Shown: positions 46,186 to 56,585, counted from the first letter of the stretch. The stretch: 64,000 nt of DNA from an uncultured Clostridia bacterium (GCA_948934525.1 CAQZSK010000001.1:310001-374000), one strand, 5' to 3'. Made by a program: numbers and translations. Notes: generated by a model not told the origin, from the letters alone.

Positions 46186-47565
46186 ATGTCAACGATTGCA
46201 GCTATTGCAACAGCACCAGTTAATGGAGGGATAGGAATTATTCGTATGAGTGGGAAAGAGTGCTTTACAATATTAGAGAAAATATTCAAGCCATTAAAAC
46301 CACAAAAAATAGAGGAAATTGCAGGATATACTATAAAATATGGACATATTATAAATATGGAAACAGGGGAGAATATAGATGAAGTATTAGTTTCTTATTT
46401 TAAAAATCCTAAGAGCTACACGACAGAAAATATGTGTGAAATTAATTCTCATGGAGGAACTATTATTGAACAAGATATCCTAAAACAATGTTTATTAGCA
46501 GGAGCAGAGCTTGCAGAGCCAGGAGAATTTACGAAAAGAGCATTTTTAAATGGAAGAATAGATTTATCTCAAGCAGAAGGTGTTATTGATTTGATTAATA
46601 GTAAGACTTCAGATGAAGCAAAAGCATCTTTTAAGCAATTAGAAGGTGGTTTATCTCAAAAAATTCAGAATATTCGTAAAGTACAATTAGATATTTTAGC
46701 TGATATAGAAGCATCAATAGACTATCCAGAATATGATGAGGTAGAAGATCTTACAACAGAAAAAATGAAAAAGGTATTAACCGAGATTAAAGAAAGATTA
46801 GTAAAGTTAGAAAACAGTTATAAAAATGGGAAAATTTTAAGAGAAGGAATTAATACGGTTATTGTTGGAAAACCAAATGCAGGTAAATCTTCATTATTAA
46901 ATGCTATTTTAAATGAAGATAGAGCAATTGTTAGTAATATAGAAGGAACAACAAGAGACACAATAGAAGAATTTGTCACTGTTCATGGAATTCCCTTAAA
47001 ATTAATTGATACAGCAGGCATTAGAAATGCGAAAGATGAGATTGAAGAAATGGGCGTCAAAAAAGCTCTTAAATTAATGAAAGAAGCAGATTTAATAATA
47101 GATATCATTGACAACACAAAAGAGCTAGAAAATGAAGATAAAGAGATTTTGACAATGTTAACAGAAAAAGTAGCAATAATACTACTTAACAAGATGGATG
47201 AAGGCGATTTGCATTTAGAGACAAGCGAAGAGATACAAAAAATAAATAAACCTGTTATTAAAATTTCAGCTAAAAATAAAGAAGGAATAGAAAAACTTTA
47301 TCAAAAGATTATAGAATTATTTAAATTAAATGAAATTGAAATAGCACAGGGGAGCCTTATTACAAATATAAGACATAAAAATCACATACATAACGCAATA
47401 GAAGCAATTCAAGAAGCTGAGAATGTCTTAAAACAGGGAATGCCAATTGATTTAATATCTGTTCCAATAAAGCAATCTTTAGAAGAATTAAGTAGTATTA
47501 CAGGTGAGAATGTTTCTGAAGATATTATTGCTGAAATTTTTTCAAAGTTTTGCTTAGGGAAATAA
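46186..47565 (+). CDS. mnmE: tRNA modification GTPase MnmE
   Basis: 459 residues. N-terminal folate-binding domain (~1-118), helical domain, and the G domain with VGKPNAGKSS (~225), GTTRDTIEE, DTAGIR and NKMD; it ends with the catalytic C-terminal FCLGK (FCIGK-type) motif. With MnmG it installs the cmnm5 group on U34 of certain tRNAs. The start is the fourth codon of the longest frame because TAGGAG lies nine bases upstream. Followed by mnmG. Confidence 0.97.
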   Translation: MSTIAAIATAPVNGGIGIIRMSGKECFTILEKIFKPLKPQKIEEIAGYTIKYGHIINMETGENIDEVLVSYFKNPKSYTTENMCEINSHGGTIIEQDILKQCLLAGAELAEPGEFTKRAFLNGRIDLSQAEGVIDLINSKTSDEAKASFKQLEGGLSQKIQNIRKVQLDILADIEASIDYPEYDEVEDLTTEKMKKVLTEIKERLVKLENSYKNGKILREGINTVIVGKPNAGKSSLLNAILNEDRAIVSNIEGTTRDTIEEFVTVHGIPLKLIDTAGIRNAKDEIEEMGVKKALKLMKEADLIIDIIDNTKELENEDKEILTMLTEKVAIILLNKMDEGDLHLETSEEIQKINKPVIKISAKNKEGIEKLYQKIIELFKLNEIEIAQGSLITNIRHKNHIHNAIEAIQEAENVLKQGMPIDLISVPIKQSLEELSSITGENVSEDIIAEIFSKFCLGK

Positions 47566-47658
47566 AATCAAGAAAACAAAAAGACAATAAAATATAGAAA
47601 AATTAAGAAAGAACACAAAAAAAAACAAAAAAGTGTCAAAAAGTTATACGAAACACGA

Positions 47659-47684
47659 TTTCTTGTTTCATAAAAAACAAGAAA
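47659..47684 (+). repeat. Inverted repeat between mnmE and mnmG
   Basis: Perfect 10-bp stem TTTCTTGTTT/AAACAAGAAA with a 6-nt loop. No T run follows on the plus strand. Flanked by a CGAAACA direct repeat (~47649 and ~47694). It may be an mRNA processing or regulatory hairpin. Confidence 0.5.
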
Positions 47685-47727
47685 AGGTTTTGTCGAAACA
47701 TAATAATAAGGAGAGAATGAAACGAAA

Positions 47728-49605
47728 ATGAAATACGATGCAGGAAAATATGATGTAGCAGTTATTGGAGCAGGACATGCTGGATGTGAAGCAGCATTAG
47801 CAACAGCTAGATTGGGACTTCGTACATTACTTTTTTCTATTAGTTTAGAAGCTGTGGCAAATATGCCATGTAATCCCCATATTGGAGGAAGTTCTAAAGG
47901 ACATCTGGTAATGGAAATCGATTGTCTTGGTGGAGAAATGGGAAAAAATATAGATAAAACCTATACTCAATTAAGAATGTTAAATACTTCAAAAGGACCA
48001 GCAGTATACTCATTAAGGGCACAAGCAGATAGAAAAAAATATCAAATGGAAATGAAACATACTTTAGAAAAGCAAGAAAATCTTTATTTAAAGCAAGCAG
48101 AAATAACAGATATTGGTATAGAAGATGGAAAAGTAAAATGGGTAGAGACTAATATTGGTGCAGTATATCAAGTGGATAATGTAATACTGGCTACAGGTAC
48201 TTACTTAAAAGGAAAGATATATATAGGAGAAGTATCCTATGAAAGTGGACCAGACGGTGTATTCCCAGCAAATAAATTGTCAGATATTTTGACTAAGATA
48301 GGAATAGAACTAGTTAGGTTTAAGACTGGTACACCAGCTAGAATTAATAGAAACTCTATTGACTTTTCAAAAATGGAGATACAAAATGGAGATGAACATC
48401 CAACTGCATTTTCCTTTGAAGATAGTATTGTAGAAGATAAAGAACAATTGCCATGCTATTTAACTTATACAACAGAAGAAACACATGAAATCATTAGAAA
48501 AAACTTACATCGTTCTCCTTTATATGCGGGAGAAATTAAGGGAACTGGTCCTAGATATTGTCCTTCCATTGAAGATAAAGTAGTTCGCTTTGCAGATAAA
48601 GAGAGACATCAAATATTTGTGGAGCCAGTCGGAAGAGATACAGAAGAAATGTATATTCAAGGTATGAGTTCGTCTCTTCCAGAGGATGTACAAATTGCAA
48701 TGTATCATACTATTCCTGGATTAGAAAAGGCTGAATTTACAAGACCAGCTTATGCAATAGAATATGATTGTATTGATCCTTCTGAATTAAAATTATCATT
48801 AGAACACAAAAAAATTAATGGAATGTTTTTTGCTGGACAAATTAATGGAACATCTGGATATGAAGAAGCTGCTGCACAGGGAATTATTGCAGGAATTAAT
48901 GTAGCACAAAAAGCAAAGGGGAAAGAACCAGTTGTTTTAGATCGCTCGCAGGCATATATTGGAGTTTTAATAGATGATATTGTTACAAAAGGAACAAATG
49001 AGCCATATAGAATGATGACTTCAAGAGCTGAATATAGACTTTTATTAAGACAAGATAATAGTGATTTAAGACTAACTGAAATTGGGCATAAAGTGGGGCT
49101 TATTTCAGAAGAACGTTATCAAAAATTCCTAAAGAAGAAAACGGCTATAGAGAAAGAAATTGAAAGGCTAGAGAATAAAGTTGTTAAGCCAACAGATACT
49201 GTGAATCAGTTTTTAGAAAGATATCAATCATCTCCACTAACAACAGGTGCAAAATTAGCAGAGCTGCTACGCAGAACAGAGTTAAAATATGAAGAGTTAA
49301 AAGAGATTGATGAAGAAAGACCTGAAATACCAAAAGATGTAGCCGAAGAAGTGGAGATAGAGATAAAGTATAAAGGTTATATTAAATTGCAACAACAACA
49401 AGTAGAGAAGTTTAAAAAGTTGGAAAGAAAGTTATTACCACAAGATATTGATTATGAAGCAATTAAAGGGTTAAGAATAGAAGCAAGACAAAAGTTAAAT
49501 AAGATAAAACCAAACTCAGTTGGACAGGCTTCAAGAATATCAGGTGTTTCACCAGCAGATATATCAGTTTTATTAATTTATTTAGAGCAGCAAAAAGGCC
49601 AATAG
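47728..49605 (+). CDS. mnmG: tRNA uridine-5-carboxymethylaminomethyl modification enzyme MnmG
   Basis: 625 residues. FAD-binding AVIGAGHAGCEAALA (~10-25), the family-specific MPCNPHIGGSSKGHLV and GTYLKGKIYIGEVSYESGP patterns, and the C-terminal helical region ending RISGVSPADISVLLIYLEQ. It works with MnmE on wobble-uridine modification. AAGGAG lies 13 bases before the ATG. Confidence 0.97.
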   Translation: MKYDAGKYDVAVIGAGHAGCEAALATARLGLRTLLFSISLEAVANMPCNPHIGGSSKGHLVMEIDCLGGEMGKNIDKTYTQLRMLNTSKGPAVYSLRAQADRKKYQMEMKHTLEKQENLYLKQAEITDIGIEDGKVKWVETNIGAVYQVDNVILATGTYLKGKIYIGEVSYESGPDGVFPANKLSDILTKIGIELVRFKTGTPARINRNSIDFSKMEIQNGDEHPTAFSFEDSIVEDKEQLPCYLTYTTEETHEIIRKNLHRSPLYAGEIKGTGPRYCPSIEDKVVRFADKERHQIFVEPVGRDTEEMYIQGMSSSLPEDVQIAMYHTIPGLEKAEFTRPAYAIEYDCIDPSELKLSLEHKKINGMFFAGQINGTSGYEEAAAQGIIAGINVAQKAKGKEPVVLDRSQAYIGVLIDDIVTKGTNEPYRMMTSRAEYRLLLRQDNSDLRLTEIGHKVGLISEERYQKFLKKKTAIEKEIERLENKVVKPTDTVNQFLERYQSSPLTTGAKLAELLRRTELKYEELKEIDEERPEIPKDVAEEVEIEIKYKGYIKLQQQQVEKFKKLERKLLPQDIDYEAIKGLRIEARQKLNKIKPNSVGQASRISGVSPADISVLLIYLEQQKGQ

Positions 49606-49615
49606 GAGGATAAAA

Positions 49616-50338
49616 GTGGAGGAAAAAGAATTTAAAGAGGAATTAGTTAAGAGAGCAAAACAGTTTGAAGTTAATTTGTCAGAAAAAGAGCAAAATCAGT
49701 TTTATCAATATATGAAGTTATTGTTAGAATGGAATGAAAAAATCAATTTAACAGCAATTACGGTTCCAGAAGAAGTTTTAACTAAGCATTTTATTGATAG
49801 CATTAGTATTGCGCCATATATTAAAGAGAATTCAAATATATTAGATGTTGGAACAGGAGCAGGATTTCCTGGTATTCCACTTAAAATTATATTATCACAA
49901 AATAGATTTACATTATTAGACTCTTTAAATAAGAGAATTAACTTTTTAAATGAGATAATTTCGGATTTAAAATTAGAAAAAATAATTGCTATTCATGGAA
50001 GGGCAGAAGAGTTTTGTAGAGAAGAGCAGAAAAGGGAAAGCTATGATGTGGTTACTTCTAGGGCAGTTGCAAAATTAAATGTATTATTAGAATACATGTT
50101 ACCATTTGCTAAAGTAGACGGAAGGTGTATTTGTATGAAGGCTTCAGATATAGACGAAGAATTAAGAGATGCTAAAAAAGCAATAGAGATATTAGGAGGA
50201 GAAATAGAAAAGATAGAAACTATTACTTTAGAAAATACAGATATTCAGAGGAAGATAGTAGTTATTAAGAAAGTAAAAGAAACTCCAAAGAAATATCCCA
50301 GAAAAGCTGGAACACCAGTTAAGGAACCAATTCAATGA
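49616..50338 (+). CDS. rsmG: 16S rRNA (guanine527-N7)-methyltransferase RsmG
   Basis: 240 residues from a GTG with AGGAGG upstream. SAM-binding ILDVGTGAGFPGIPLKI (~80) and the preceding EKINLTAI pattern typical of GidB/RsmG, then VVTSRAVAKLNVLLEY. The C-terminus (KKYPRKAGTPVKEPIQ) is the family's end. It methylates G527 of 16S rRNA. Ten bases after mnmG; followed by a terminator. The noc gene found next to it in Bacillus is absent. Confidence 0.96.
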   Translation: MEEKEFKEELVKRAKQFEVNLSEKEQNQFYQYMKLLLEWNEKINLTAITVPEEVLTKHFIDSISIAPYIKENSNILDVGTGAGFPGIPLKIILSQNRFTLLDSLNKRINFLNEIISDLKLEKIIAIHGRAEEFCREEQKRESYDVVTSRAVAKLNVLLEYMLPFAKVDGRCICMKASDIDEELRDAKKAIEILGGEIEKIETITLENTDIQRKIVVIKKVKETPKKYPRKAGTPVKEPIQ

Positions 50339-50347
50339 AGCATACAT

Positions 50348-50384
50348 AAGTCAAACATTATAATAAATATGTTTGACTTTTTTA
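50348..50384 (+). terminator. Terminator after rsmG
   Basis: Perfect 11-bp stem AAGTCAAACAT/ATGTTTGACTT (50348-50358 with 50369-50379) followed by five T residues. Confidence 0.85.
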
Positions 50385-50569
50385 TAACTTTTTTGTTAAA
50401 TTACATTGACATATTAGAGATATTTTTATATCATTAATATGTTACATTTTTTGATGAAAATTAAAACAAAATAGGAATATAGAAAAATATAAAGTCAATG
50501 GAATACTAGAATAGCAAAGGATACAGCAAAAATGCAACGAGTTTACATAAAACGAAAGGAGAAGAAACA

Positions 50570-51367
50570 TTGGGAAAAGTTATTGCAATAGCAAATCAAA
50601 AAGGTGGAGTAGGAAAGACAACAACAGCAATTAATTTTAGTACTTTACTTGCTAAAAGAGGAAAAAAGGTTTTACTAATAGATGCAGACCCACAAGGTAA
50701 TGCAACTAGTGGAATTGGTATGGATAAAAATGTAGAACATTCTGTTTATGATTTAATTATTAATGACGAAGTTGACCCAAAAGACACAATTCAGAAGACT
50801 GAAATTAAAAATTTATCAATTTGTCCTTCTAATATTAATTTAGCAGGTGCAGAAGTAGAGCTTGTATCAATGATGTCTAGAGAATATAGGATGAAAGAAA
50901 AGTTAGATATGATAAAAGAAAAATATGATTATATTATTATTGATTGTCCACCATCACTAGGACTAATTACATTAAATTCTTTTACTGCAGCAGACAGTGT
51001 GTTGATACCAGTACAATGTGAATATTATGCATTAGAAGGTCTGGGACAACTTTTAAATACTGTACAGTTAGTTCAAAAACACTTAAATAAAGAATTTGAA
51101 GTGGAAGGTGCACTGCTTACTATGTATGATATTAGAACTAATTTATCTAATCAAGTAGTAAAAGAGGTTACAAAGTATTTTGGAGACAAAGTATATAAAA
51201 CAGTTATTCCTAGAAATATAAAATTAAGTGAAGCACCAAGCTATGGAATGCCAATATCTGTTTATGATGCGAGGTCAAAAGGTGCTAAGAGCTATGATAA
51301 GTTTGTAAGAGAATTTTTAAAATGCAATGAAAGTGATAATTCAAGCAAAGGAAGGCATGCTGTGTAG
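50570..51367 (+). CDS. parA: Chromosome-partitioning ATPase ParA (Soj)
   Basis: 265 residues from a TTG with AAAGGAG upstream. Deviant Walker A KGGVGKTTTAIN (~12), LLIDADPQGNAT, YIIIDCPPSLGLI and the C-terminal VIPRNIKLSEAPSYG, all hallmarks of Soj-type ParA. It acts with ParB in origin segregation and, in Bacillus, regulates DnaA. It starts 185 bases after the rsmG terminator region and is followed 25 bases later by parB. Confidence 0.97.
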   Translation: MGKVIAIANQKGGVGKTTTAINFSTLLAKRGKKVLLIDADPQGNATSGIGMDKNVEHSVYDLIINDEVDPKDTIQKTEIKNLSICPSNINLAGAEVELVSMMSREYRMKEKLDMIKEKYDYIIIDCPPSLGLITLNSFTAADSVLIPVQCEYYALEGLGQLLNTVQLVQKHLNKEFEVEGALLTMYDIRTNLSNQVVKEVTKYFGDKVYKTVIPRNIKLSEAPSYGMPISVYDARSKGAKSYDKFVREFLKCNESDNSSKGRHAV

Positions 51368-51392
51368 GTGAACTTTAGAAGGAGGGATAAAA

Positions 51393-52256
51393 ATGGCAGT
51401 TAAGAAAACAGGGTTAGGTAAAGGATTAGAGGCTTTATTTAGTGAAAATCAATTAACAAAAGAAGAAGAAAAGAAATTAAAAGAGGGAGAAGAAATTGTT
51501 CAAAGTATTAAGGTAATTGAAATAGAACCAAATAAGAATCAACCAAGAAGGAACTTTCCAACAGAGTCTATAGAAGAACTTGCAAAATCAGTTGAAAAAT
51601 ATGGTGTTATTCAACCAATTATTGTAACAAAACAAGATGGATATTATGAAATAGTAGCAGGAGAAAGAAGATGGAGAGCAGCTAAAAAGGCAGGTTTAAA
51701 AGAGATGCCTTGTATTGTAAGAGAGAATGATGTCCGTACAAATAAAGAAATAGCACTTATTGAAAATATTCAAAGAGAAGACTTAAATCCAATTGATAAA
51801 GCAAAGGGATTTAGACAACTATTAGATGATTATGGTATGACACAACAACAATTAGCAGATACAATAGGTTTAAATAGAAGTACAGTTACTAATGTTTTAC
51901 GATTGTTAAATTTAGATGAGAGAGTAATGCAATTAGCAATAGAGGGCCAGATTTCAGAGAGTCATTGTAGGTCACTTCTTGCTTACACAGAGCCAGATAA
52001 GCAATATGAGATGGCACTTAGAATTATTGAAAAAGGTGAAAGTGTAAATGACCTTGAGAAAAGAGTACAAGATAAGAAAAAGGCTCCTAAAAAAGATGAG
52101 GCACGAAGAGAAGCCATTTGTAGGGATATAGAAGATAGCTTTCAAACTTTTTTTGGAACGAAAGTAAAGTTGAATGCAGGCAAAAGAAGTGGAAAGATTA
52201 TTATTCAATATTCTACAAATGAAGAATTAGAAAGAATTTTAGGATTAATTAAGTAG
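51393..52256 (+). CDS. parB: Chromosome-partitioning protein ParB (Spo0J)
   Basis: 287 residues. N-terminal ParA-interacting GLGKGLEALF, the CTPase/ParB domain with NQPRRNF, VAGERRWRAAKKAG and ENIQREDLNPIDKA, the HTH (MTQQQLADTIGLNRSTVTNVLRL, ~150) and a C-terminal dimerisation region. It binds parS and spreads as a CTP-dependent clamp. GGAGGG precedes the ATG. I found no exact parS in the window. Confidence 0.97.
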   Translation: MAVKKTGLGKGLEALFSENQLTKEEEKKLKEGEEIVQSIKVIEIEPNKNQPRRNFPTESIEELAKSVEKYGVIQPIIVTKQDGYYEIVAGERRWRAAKKAGLKEMPCIVRENDVRTNKEIALIENIQREDLNPIDKAKGFRQLLDDYGMTQQQLADTIGLNRSTVTNVLRLLNLDERVMQLAIEGQISESHCRSLLAYTEPDKQYEMALRIIEKGESVNDLEKRVQDKKKAPKKDEARREAICRDIEDSFQTFFGTKVKLNAGKRSGKIIIQYSTNEELERILGLIK

Positions 52257-52332
52257 TGATAGGTTTGAACAATTGAGGAAATTAATTAGTTAGCAAACTA
52301 TTAGCAATAGTGTAAATTTCCAAAAATTCCTA

Positions 52333-52362
52333 TTGACAAATATAGGCTAAATATGTTAATAT
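52333..52362 (+). promoter_or_regulatory. Promoter of the tRNA-Ser pair
   Basis: TTGACA (52333-52338), 18-bp spacer, TAATAT (52357-52362). Confidence 0.6.
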
Positions 52363-52395
52363 AAATACTGTTACTTGGCTTAGGTAGCAGTAAAT

Positions 52396-52487
52396 GCAGA
52401 GGTGGTCGAGTTGGTTTATGGCACCAGTCTTGAAAATTGGCGTAGGTTTGTAGCCTACCGTGGGTTCGAATCCCACCCTCTGCGCCA
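52396..52487 (+). tRNA. tRNA-Ser (anticodon TGA)
   Basis: 92 nt with a long variable arm and CCA. Acceptor GCAGAGG/CCTCTGC; anticodon loop CTTGAAA. Confidence 0.97.
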
Positions 52488-52517
52488 ACTTTTTATATAA
52501 TAATAAAATTAATATTT

Positions 52518-52608
52518 GGAGGCTTACCCAAGTGGTTGAAGGGGACAGTTTGCTAAACTGTTAGGGTTCGTAAGGGCCGCGAGGGTTCAAATCCCTCAGC
52601 TTCCGCCA
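52518..52608 (+). tRNA. tRNA-Ser (anticodon GCT)
   Basis: 91 nt with a long variable arm and CCA. Acceptor GGAGGCT/AGCTTCC; anticodon loop TTGCTAA. Confidence 0.97.
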
Positions 52609-52643
52609 AAATGTTTCTAAACCAGTGTTTAGAAACGTTTTTA
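52607..52643 (+). terminator. Terminator after the tRNA-Ser pair
   Basis: Perfect 10-bp stem GTTTCTAAAC/GTTTAGAAAC (52613-52622 with 52627-52636) followed by a T run. Confidence 0.85.
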
Positions 52644-54950
52644 TTAGAGTAGAAAGAGCAATTAAAAAGCATTAAATAGATGGAAAAAAGATGAAAGAAA
52701 TTTATAAATAGAATATGTGAATCCTTTAGAGGCAGTAGATTTAATCTATTGTCTTTTTTTTATTTTTTGGAGGGAGATAGTAAGTGATATCAAAATTAAT
52801 ATGAAAAGAAAAATAAGATATTTTTTGTATATATAATAGTAGAGATAAAAAACTGAAAATTAATATTAAATATTATTAATAATTTTGCTAAAATTATTAA
52901 TTGTTTAGATTTGAAAAAATAATTTATTAATATAATAAAAAAATTAAATAACAATATTAAGTGAAAATAAAAAATAAATTTTAATAGAAAAATAATTTCA
53001 AGAAAGAAATAATGGTAGAAAAAAAATAGAATTTGTAAAAAAGGAAATTAAAAAAATCTTATTTTTATAAAATAAATAATTAGAAAGAAACTAATAATTT
53101 ATTGAATAGATTTTATAAAATAATAAAATATTATTTTAATAAATAAGGTAATAAAAAAATAAATATAAAAGGTAATTATATAAGGGATAAATAGTAAAAA
53201 ATAAAAATAATACAAAAGGAAATAAGACAATATGACAAGAAGTATTGAGAATAAAGAATAAAAATTTAAATAGGATGAATTAAAAAAATAAAAATATAAA
53301 AGGGTAGGGAAACAATAGAAATAGAGACAGTATAAAATTAACACAAATGACATATTGACAAAAAAAGAAGAGCAATTGAGATATGGGAAAAATAGAAAGA
53401 TACCTGAGAGAATATAATAAATTGTGAAAATAGAGTAGTGAAATCATAAAAAAATATAAGAATATGATTAAGGAAGTGCTTCGGAAAACTATAAAATAGA
53501 AAAAATGGTAAGACGTGAGAAAAAGACAATGAAAGTAGACATAATACATAAGGAAGGTAGAAACTTTTACTTAAAAAGATAAGGCATTTAGAGGAGAAGA
53601 TAAGTACATATTTTATGTGTTACTATTTGACAAAAGAACAAAAATGAGAAGAGGGAAATTGAAGAAAGACATGAAAGCGAAATGAGATAGGATAAAGGAT
53701 GGAACAATAAAAAAATCATATAAAAAAAGAGATGTCAAAAAGTTATAATAAAAGAATAAGGGGATTTAAAAAGGGAAAAAATTATAATTAAAAAATATTT
53801 GAATTTAATAAATAAATATAAATAAAGTGGAAAATAAATAATAGCATAACAGCCATAAATAATATAAAAAATAAAAGATGAAAGAAAAAATAGAAATAAA
53901 TAATGTAGATAAAAAAATTGGAAATGTAAAAAACAAAATGTATAAAAAATTTAAACAGTAAAAATAAAAAAAGGAAACATGAAATAAAGACAAAAATAAA
54001 ATTGAAAAAATAAAAAGATAAAAAATCAAAAAATAAAATTAAGAAATTAGAATAAAAATTAAAAAATAAAAAGTAAAGTAAAAAATAAAAAAAGTAGAAA
54101 AAAGAAATTAATGAAAAAAGTAAAAAAATTTTTAGAAGAAAATTAAAAATGGAAAATAAAAAAATATAAAAGAGAAATAAATTATAAATAAAAAATTTAT
54201 TTTGAAAATTAAAAATTAAAATAAAAAAATGAAATAAAAAATGAAATAAAAAAACTAAAAAGATAAAAGAATTTTTTGAAATAAAAATTAATAAAATGAA
54301 AAATAAAAAATATAGAAGGAAAAAGTAAATATAGAGAAAAGATAAAAAGAAAGAATTTGTTTAAAAATATAAAAATAAAACGGAATTTTCTAATAGTGTT
54401 TAACAAAAGAAAATAAATAAAAAAGAAGTAGAAAAATATAAAAAAGGATAAAGATAAAAGAGGAAAAGAGAAATAACAGATGTAAGATTTTTGGCAAGCA
54501 ATGAAAAATGATTTACCTATTTAAGAAACCCAAAAAGGTAGAAGGATTTTTAGAGAGATATAAATGACAAAAAAGCAAGTTTGAAAAAGGCAAAAAAGCA
54601 AGTATAATATAAAGGAAATATAATAAGCTAAGTATTTTCTTATTAAAAAGTAAGGAAAACATATAATAGATAGATAAAAAAAGTTATGAAAGTATTGCGG
54701 AATAAGTAAAACAAGGAAAAAACTGAAAAAATTTATGGAACAGTTAATTGGTAGACATAAAGACGGAGTAACAAAGCATATTAGTTTGATAGTAAAGGAG
54801 TAAGAAGGTTTTACTTAAAACAACAATGACAATTTGACATTAGATTAAGAATGGAATGGTGGAAGAAATAGAAAGTAAAAGAATGGAAAAAATTAGAAGC
54901 TCGGAGTTGTTTTAAGATATGAAGAAGAAAGAGGAAAATATGATGGGAAA
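52644..54950. other. 2.3-kb non-coding desert, extremely purine-rich on the plus strand
   Basis: No credible gene on either strand: plus-strand frames are closed quickly, and minus-strand frames are Phe/Leu/Ser/Tyr strings without ribosome sites. Hand count of 53641-53700 gives 32 A, 18 G, 8 T and 2 C. The bias is the mirror image of the 24.5-26.7 kb desert, matching the right replichore. TGCTTCGGAA at ~53477 also occurs in reverse complement in the left desert (~24738). Confidence 0.75.
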
Positions 54951-54990
54951 AGTAAAAAAATCCAGCTAATAATTTTAAAATTATTAGCTG
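54951..54990 (-). terminator. Terminator of the glycosyltransferase operon
   Basis: A perfect 28-bp palindrome (54963-54990, arm CAGCTAATAATTTT), followed on the minus strand by GA and seven T residues, directly after the 55000 stop codon. Confidence 0.8.
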
Positions 54991-54999
54991 AATTATGAT

Positions 55000-56514
55000 T
55001 TAAATTTCATAAATATCAAAGATACTTATCTCATCAATTTTATTTAAATTATTTTTGATATAAGAAATTACTTCTAAAGGAGTTTGCCAATTTAATTTAT
55101 ATTGATTATTTTTAATTAATATTTTTGTTCCTTTTTTTAAGTGTTTTATTTTTTCAATTTGTCCAATTTCTCCTGGACTTCCTAAATTACCTTTTAAAAA
55201 CATATCAAAATTTTTATTATATTTATTTAAAGCAATCATATAAATTGCAGCTTCAGAATCTAAAATATATATATTAATATTTTTATTTGATAAAATATAA
55301 TTATTAACTGCATCAATTTTATTCTTTAATTGTTCAGAAATAGGAATATTTTTATAATGATTAATAGTATGTTTTTTTTCTGGATTATAAAAATATTTAC
55401 TAAGCAATACAAATGATGTAATGATATAACAAAGTAAAGAAAGTGCTATTAAACTTTTTAATACTTCATATAAATATTTTATTATTACTTGTTCTTTTCT
55501 AAATTGATTTAAAGAAGAAGTAAAATGAAATAATAAATAAGCAAATAAGATTAATAATGGAGTGATTCCTATTAGAAAGTGTATATGGTCAGAAATAGGG
55601 TAAATAACAACTAAAGAAGCAAGAGTATATACATAAAACCCATATAAATCTTTTCGATTTTTTCTTATTAAATAAATAGCACTAATTAAAAGGAAAATAG
55701 GTAATCCAATACTTAATAATTTTATAGCAATATTTTGAGAACTAACTAAACTACTATAAGGAATAAAATTACTAAAAGTTTTTATTCCTAAAATAGTATA
55801 ATCTATGAAATCGAAAATAGCATGATTGGATGCTAGATAAATTATTAAAAGTAAAATGGGTATTAAGATTCCCAATATTTTTATAAAACTGGTTTTAAAA
55901 TAAGTTTTTAAGTTCATATCCCTTTTTAAATATAAAATAGGAAAAACAATACTTGCAAAACTAATAAATATACCAGTAGTTTGTTTTAACAAAATGCAGC
56001 TACCACAAATCAATCCAATTAAAAAATAATATTTAAGAGAGGGGCGATTATCATAATAGTGTTTTATCTCTGAATAAATTAAAATAAGTGTTAAAAATAA
56101 TATAGCAAAATTATAATCGATGCAAATATATTCTTTTAATAATACAAAAAGTATAAATAAAAACGACAGACTATATAAAGTATTTACTTTTAAAATTTTT
56201 AAGATTTTATAAGTCATGAAAAAAATGCCAGAAGTTAAAAGAATAGCCAGTAACCTCATAACAATTAATTCATTGCCAAATAGCTTTAAAAATAATCCAG
56301 CAATTAGAGGAAGTAAGGGCGTTTGAACCATATTGAAATCTCGATAAGGAATCAAACCATCAGCTATATTTCTGGCAAAGTTATAATTCCAAATTTCATC
56401 CAGATTACTCAGATTTCTATATAAAATAACAGAAGAGATCATGAGTAAAATACCAATAAAAATAAAGAGATTTTGATAATGTGATTTCCAATATAATCTA
56501 ATTTTTGAATACAT
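55000..56514 (-). CDS. GT-C-fold polyprenyl-phosphate-sugar-dependent glycosyltransferase (GT39/ArnT-like)
   Basis: 504 residues with about ten to eleven membrane helices. After the first helix comes the GT-C acidic loop NLDEIWNYNFARNIADGLIPYRDFN (~32-60), whose Asp/Glu pair is typical of the catalytic loop in PMT/ArnT-type enzymes. The C-terminal ~110 residues (from ~390) are soluble and outside. These enzymes transfer a sugar from a polyprenyl phosphate donor to a protein, lipid or wall polymer outside the membrane. The upstream GT2 gene probably makes the donor. Confidence 0.75.
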   Translation of the reverse strand: MYSKIRLYWKSHYQNLFIFIGILLMISSVILYRNLSNLDEIWNYNFARNIADGLIPYRDFNMVQTPLLPLIAGLFLKLFGNELIVMRLLAILLTSGIFFMTYKILKILKVNTLYSLSFLFILFVLLKEYICIDYNFAILFLTLILIYSEIKHYYDNRPSLKYYFLIGLICGSCILLKQTTGIFISFASIVFPILYLKRDMNLKTYFKTSFIKILGILIPILLLIIYLASNHAIFDFIDYTILGIKTFSNFIPYSSLVSSQNIAIKLLSIGLPIFLLISAIYLIRKNRKDLYGFYVYTLASLVVIYPISDHIHFLIGITPLLILFAYLLFHFTSSLNQFRKEQVIIKYLYEVLKSLIALSLLCYIITSFVLLSKYFYNPEKKHTINHYKNIPISEQLKNKIDAVNNYILSNKNINIYILDSEAAIYMIALNKYNKNFDMFLKGNLGSPGEIGQIEKIKHLKKGTKILIKNNQYKLNWQTPLEVISYIKNNLNKIDEISIFDIYEI

Positions 56515-56525
56515 AATAAGCTCCT

Positions 56526-56580
56526 AAATAAAAATAAAGCAAATAATAAATCATTTTTTTAAATATTTATTATTTGCTTC
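56526..56580 (-). terminator. Intra-operon hairpin between the two glycosyltransferase genes
   Basis: Perfect 13-bp stem GCAAATAATAAAT/ATTTATTATTTGC (56539-56551 with 56565-56577) with a T-rich tail on the minus strand; it may reduce read-through into the GT39-like gene. Confidence 0.6.
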
Positions 56581-56585
56581 TTATA

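Noticed and set aside
47640..47710. Possible parS site near the mnmE-mnmG hairpin (GAAACA and TGTTTCA half-sites)
   Set aside because: The half-sites are not arranged as the 16-bp parS palindrome; the hairpin explains the symmetry.
53099..54406. Open frames on the minus strand of the right desert
   Set aside because: Mirror case of the left desert: composition-driven hydrophobic strings with no start signals.
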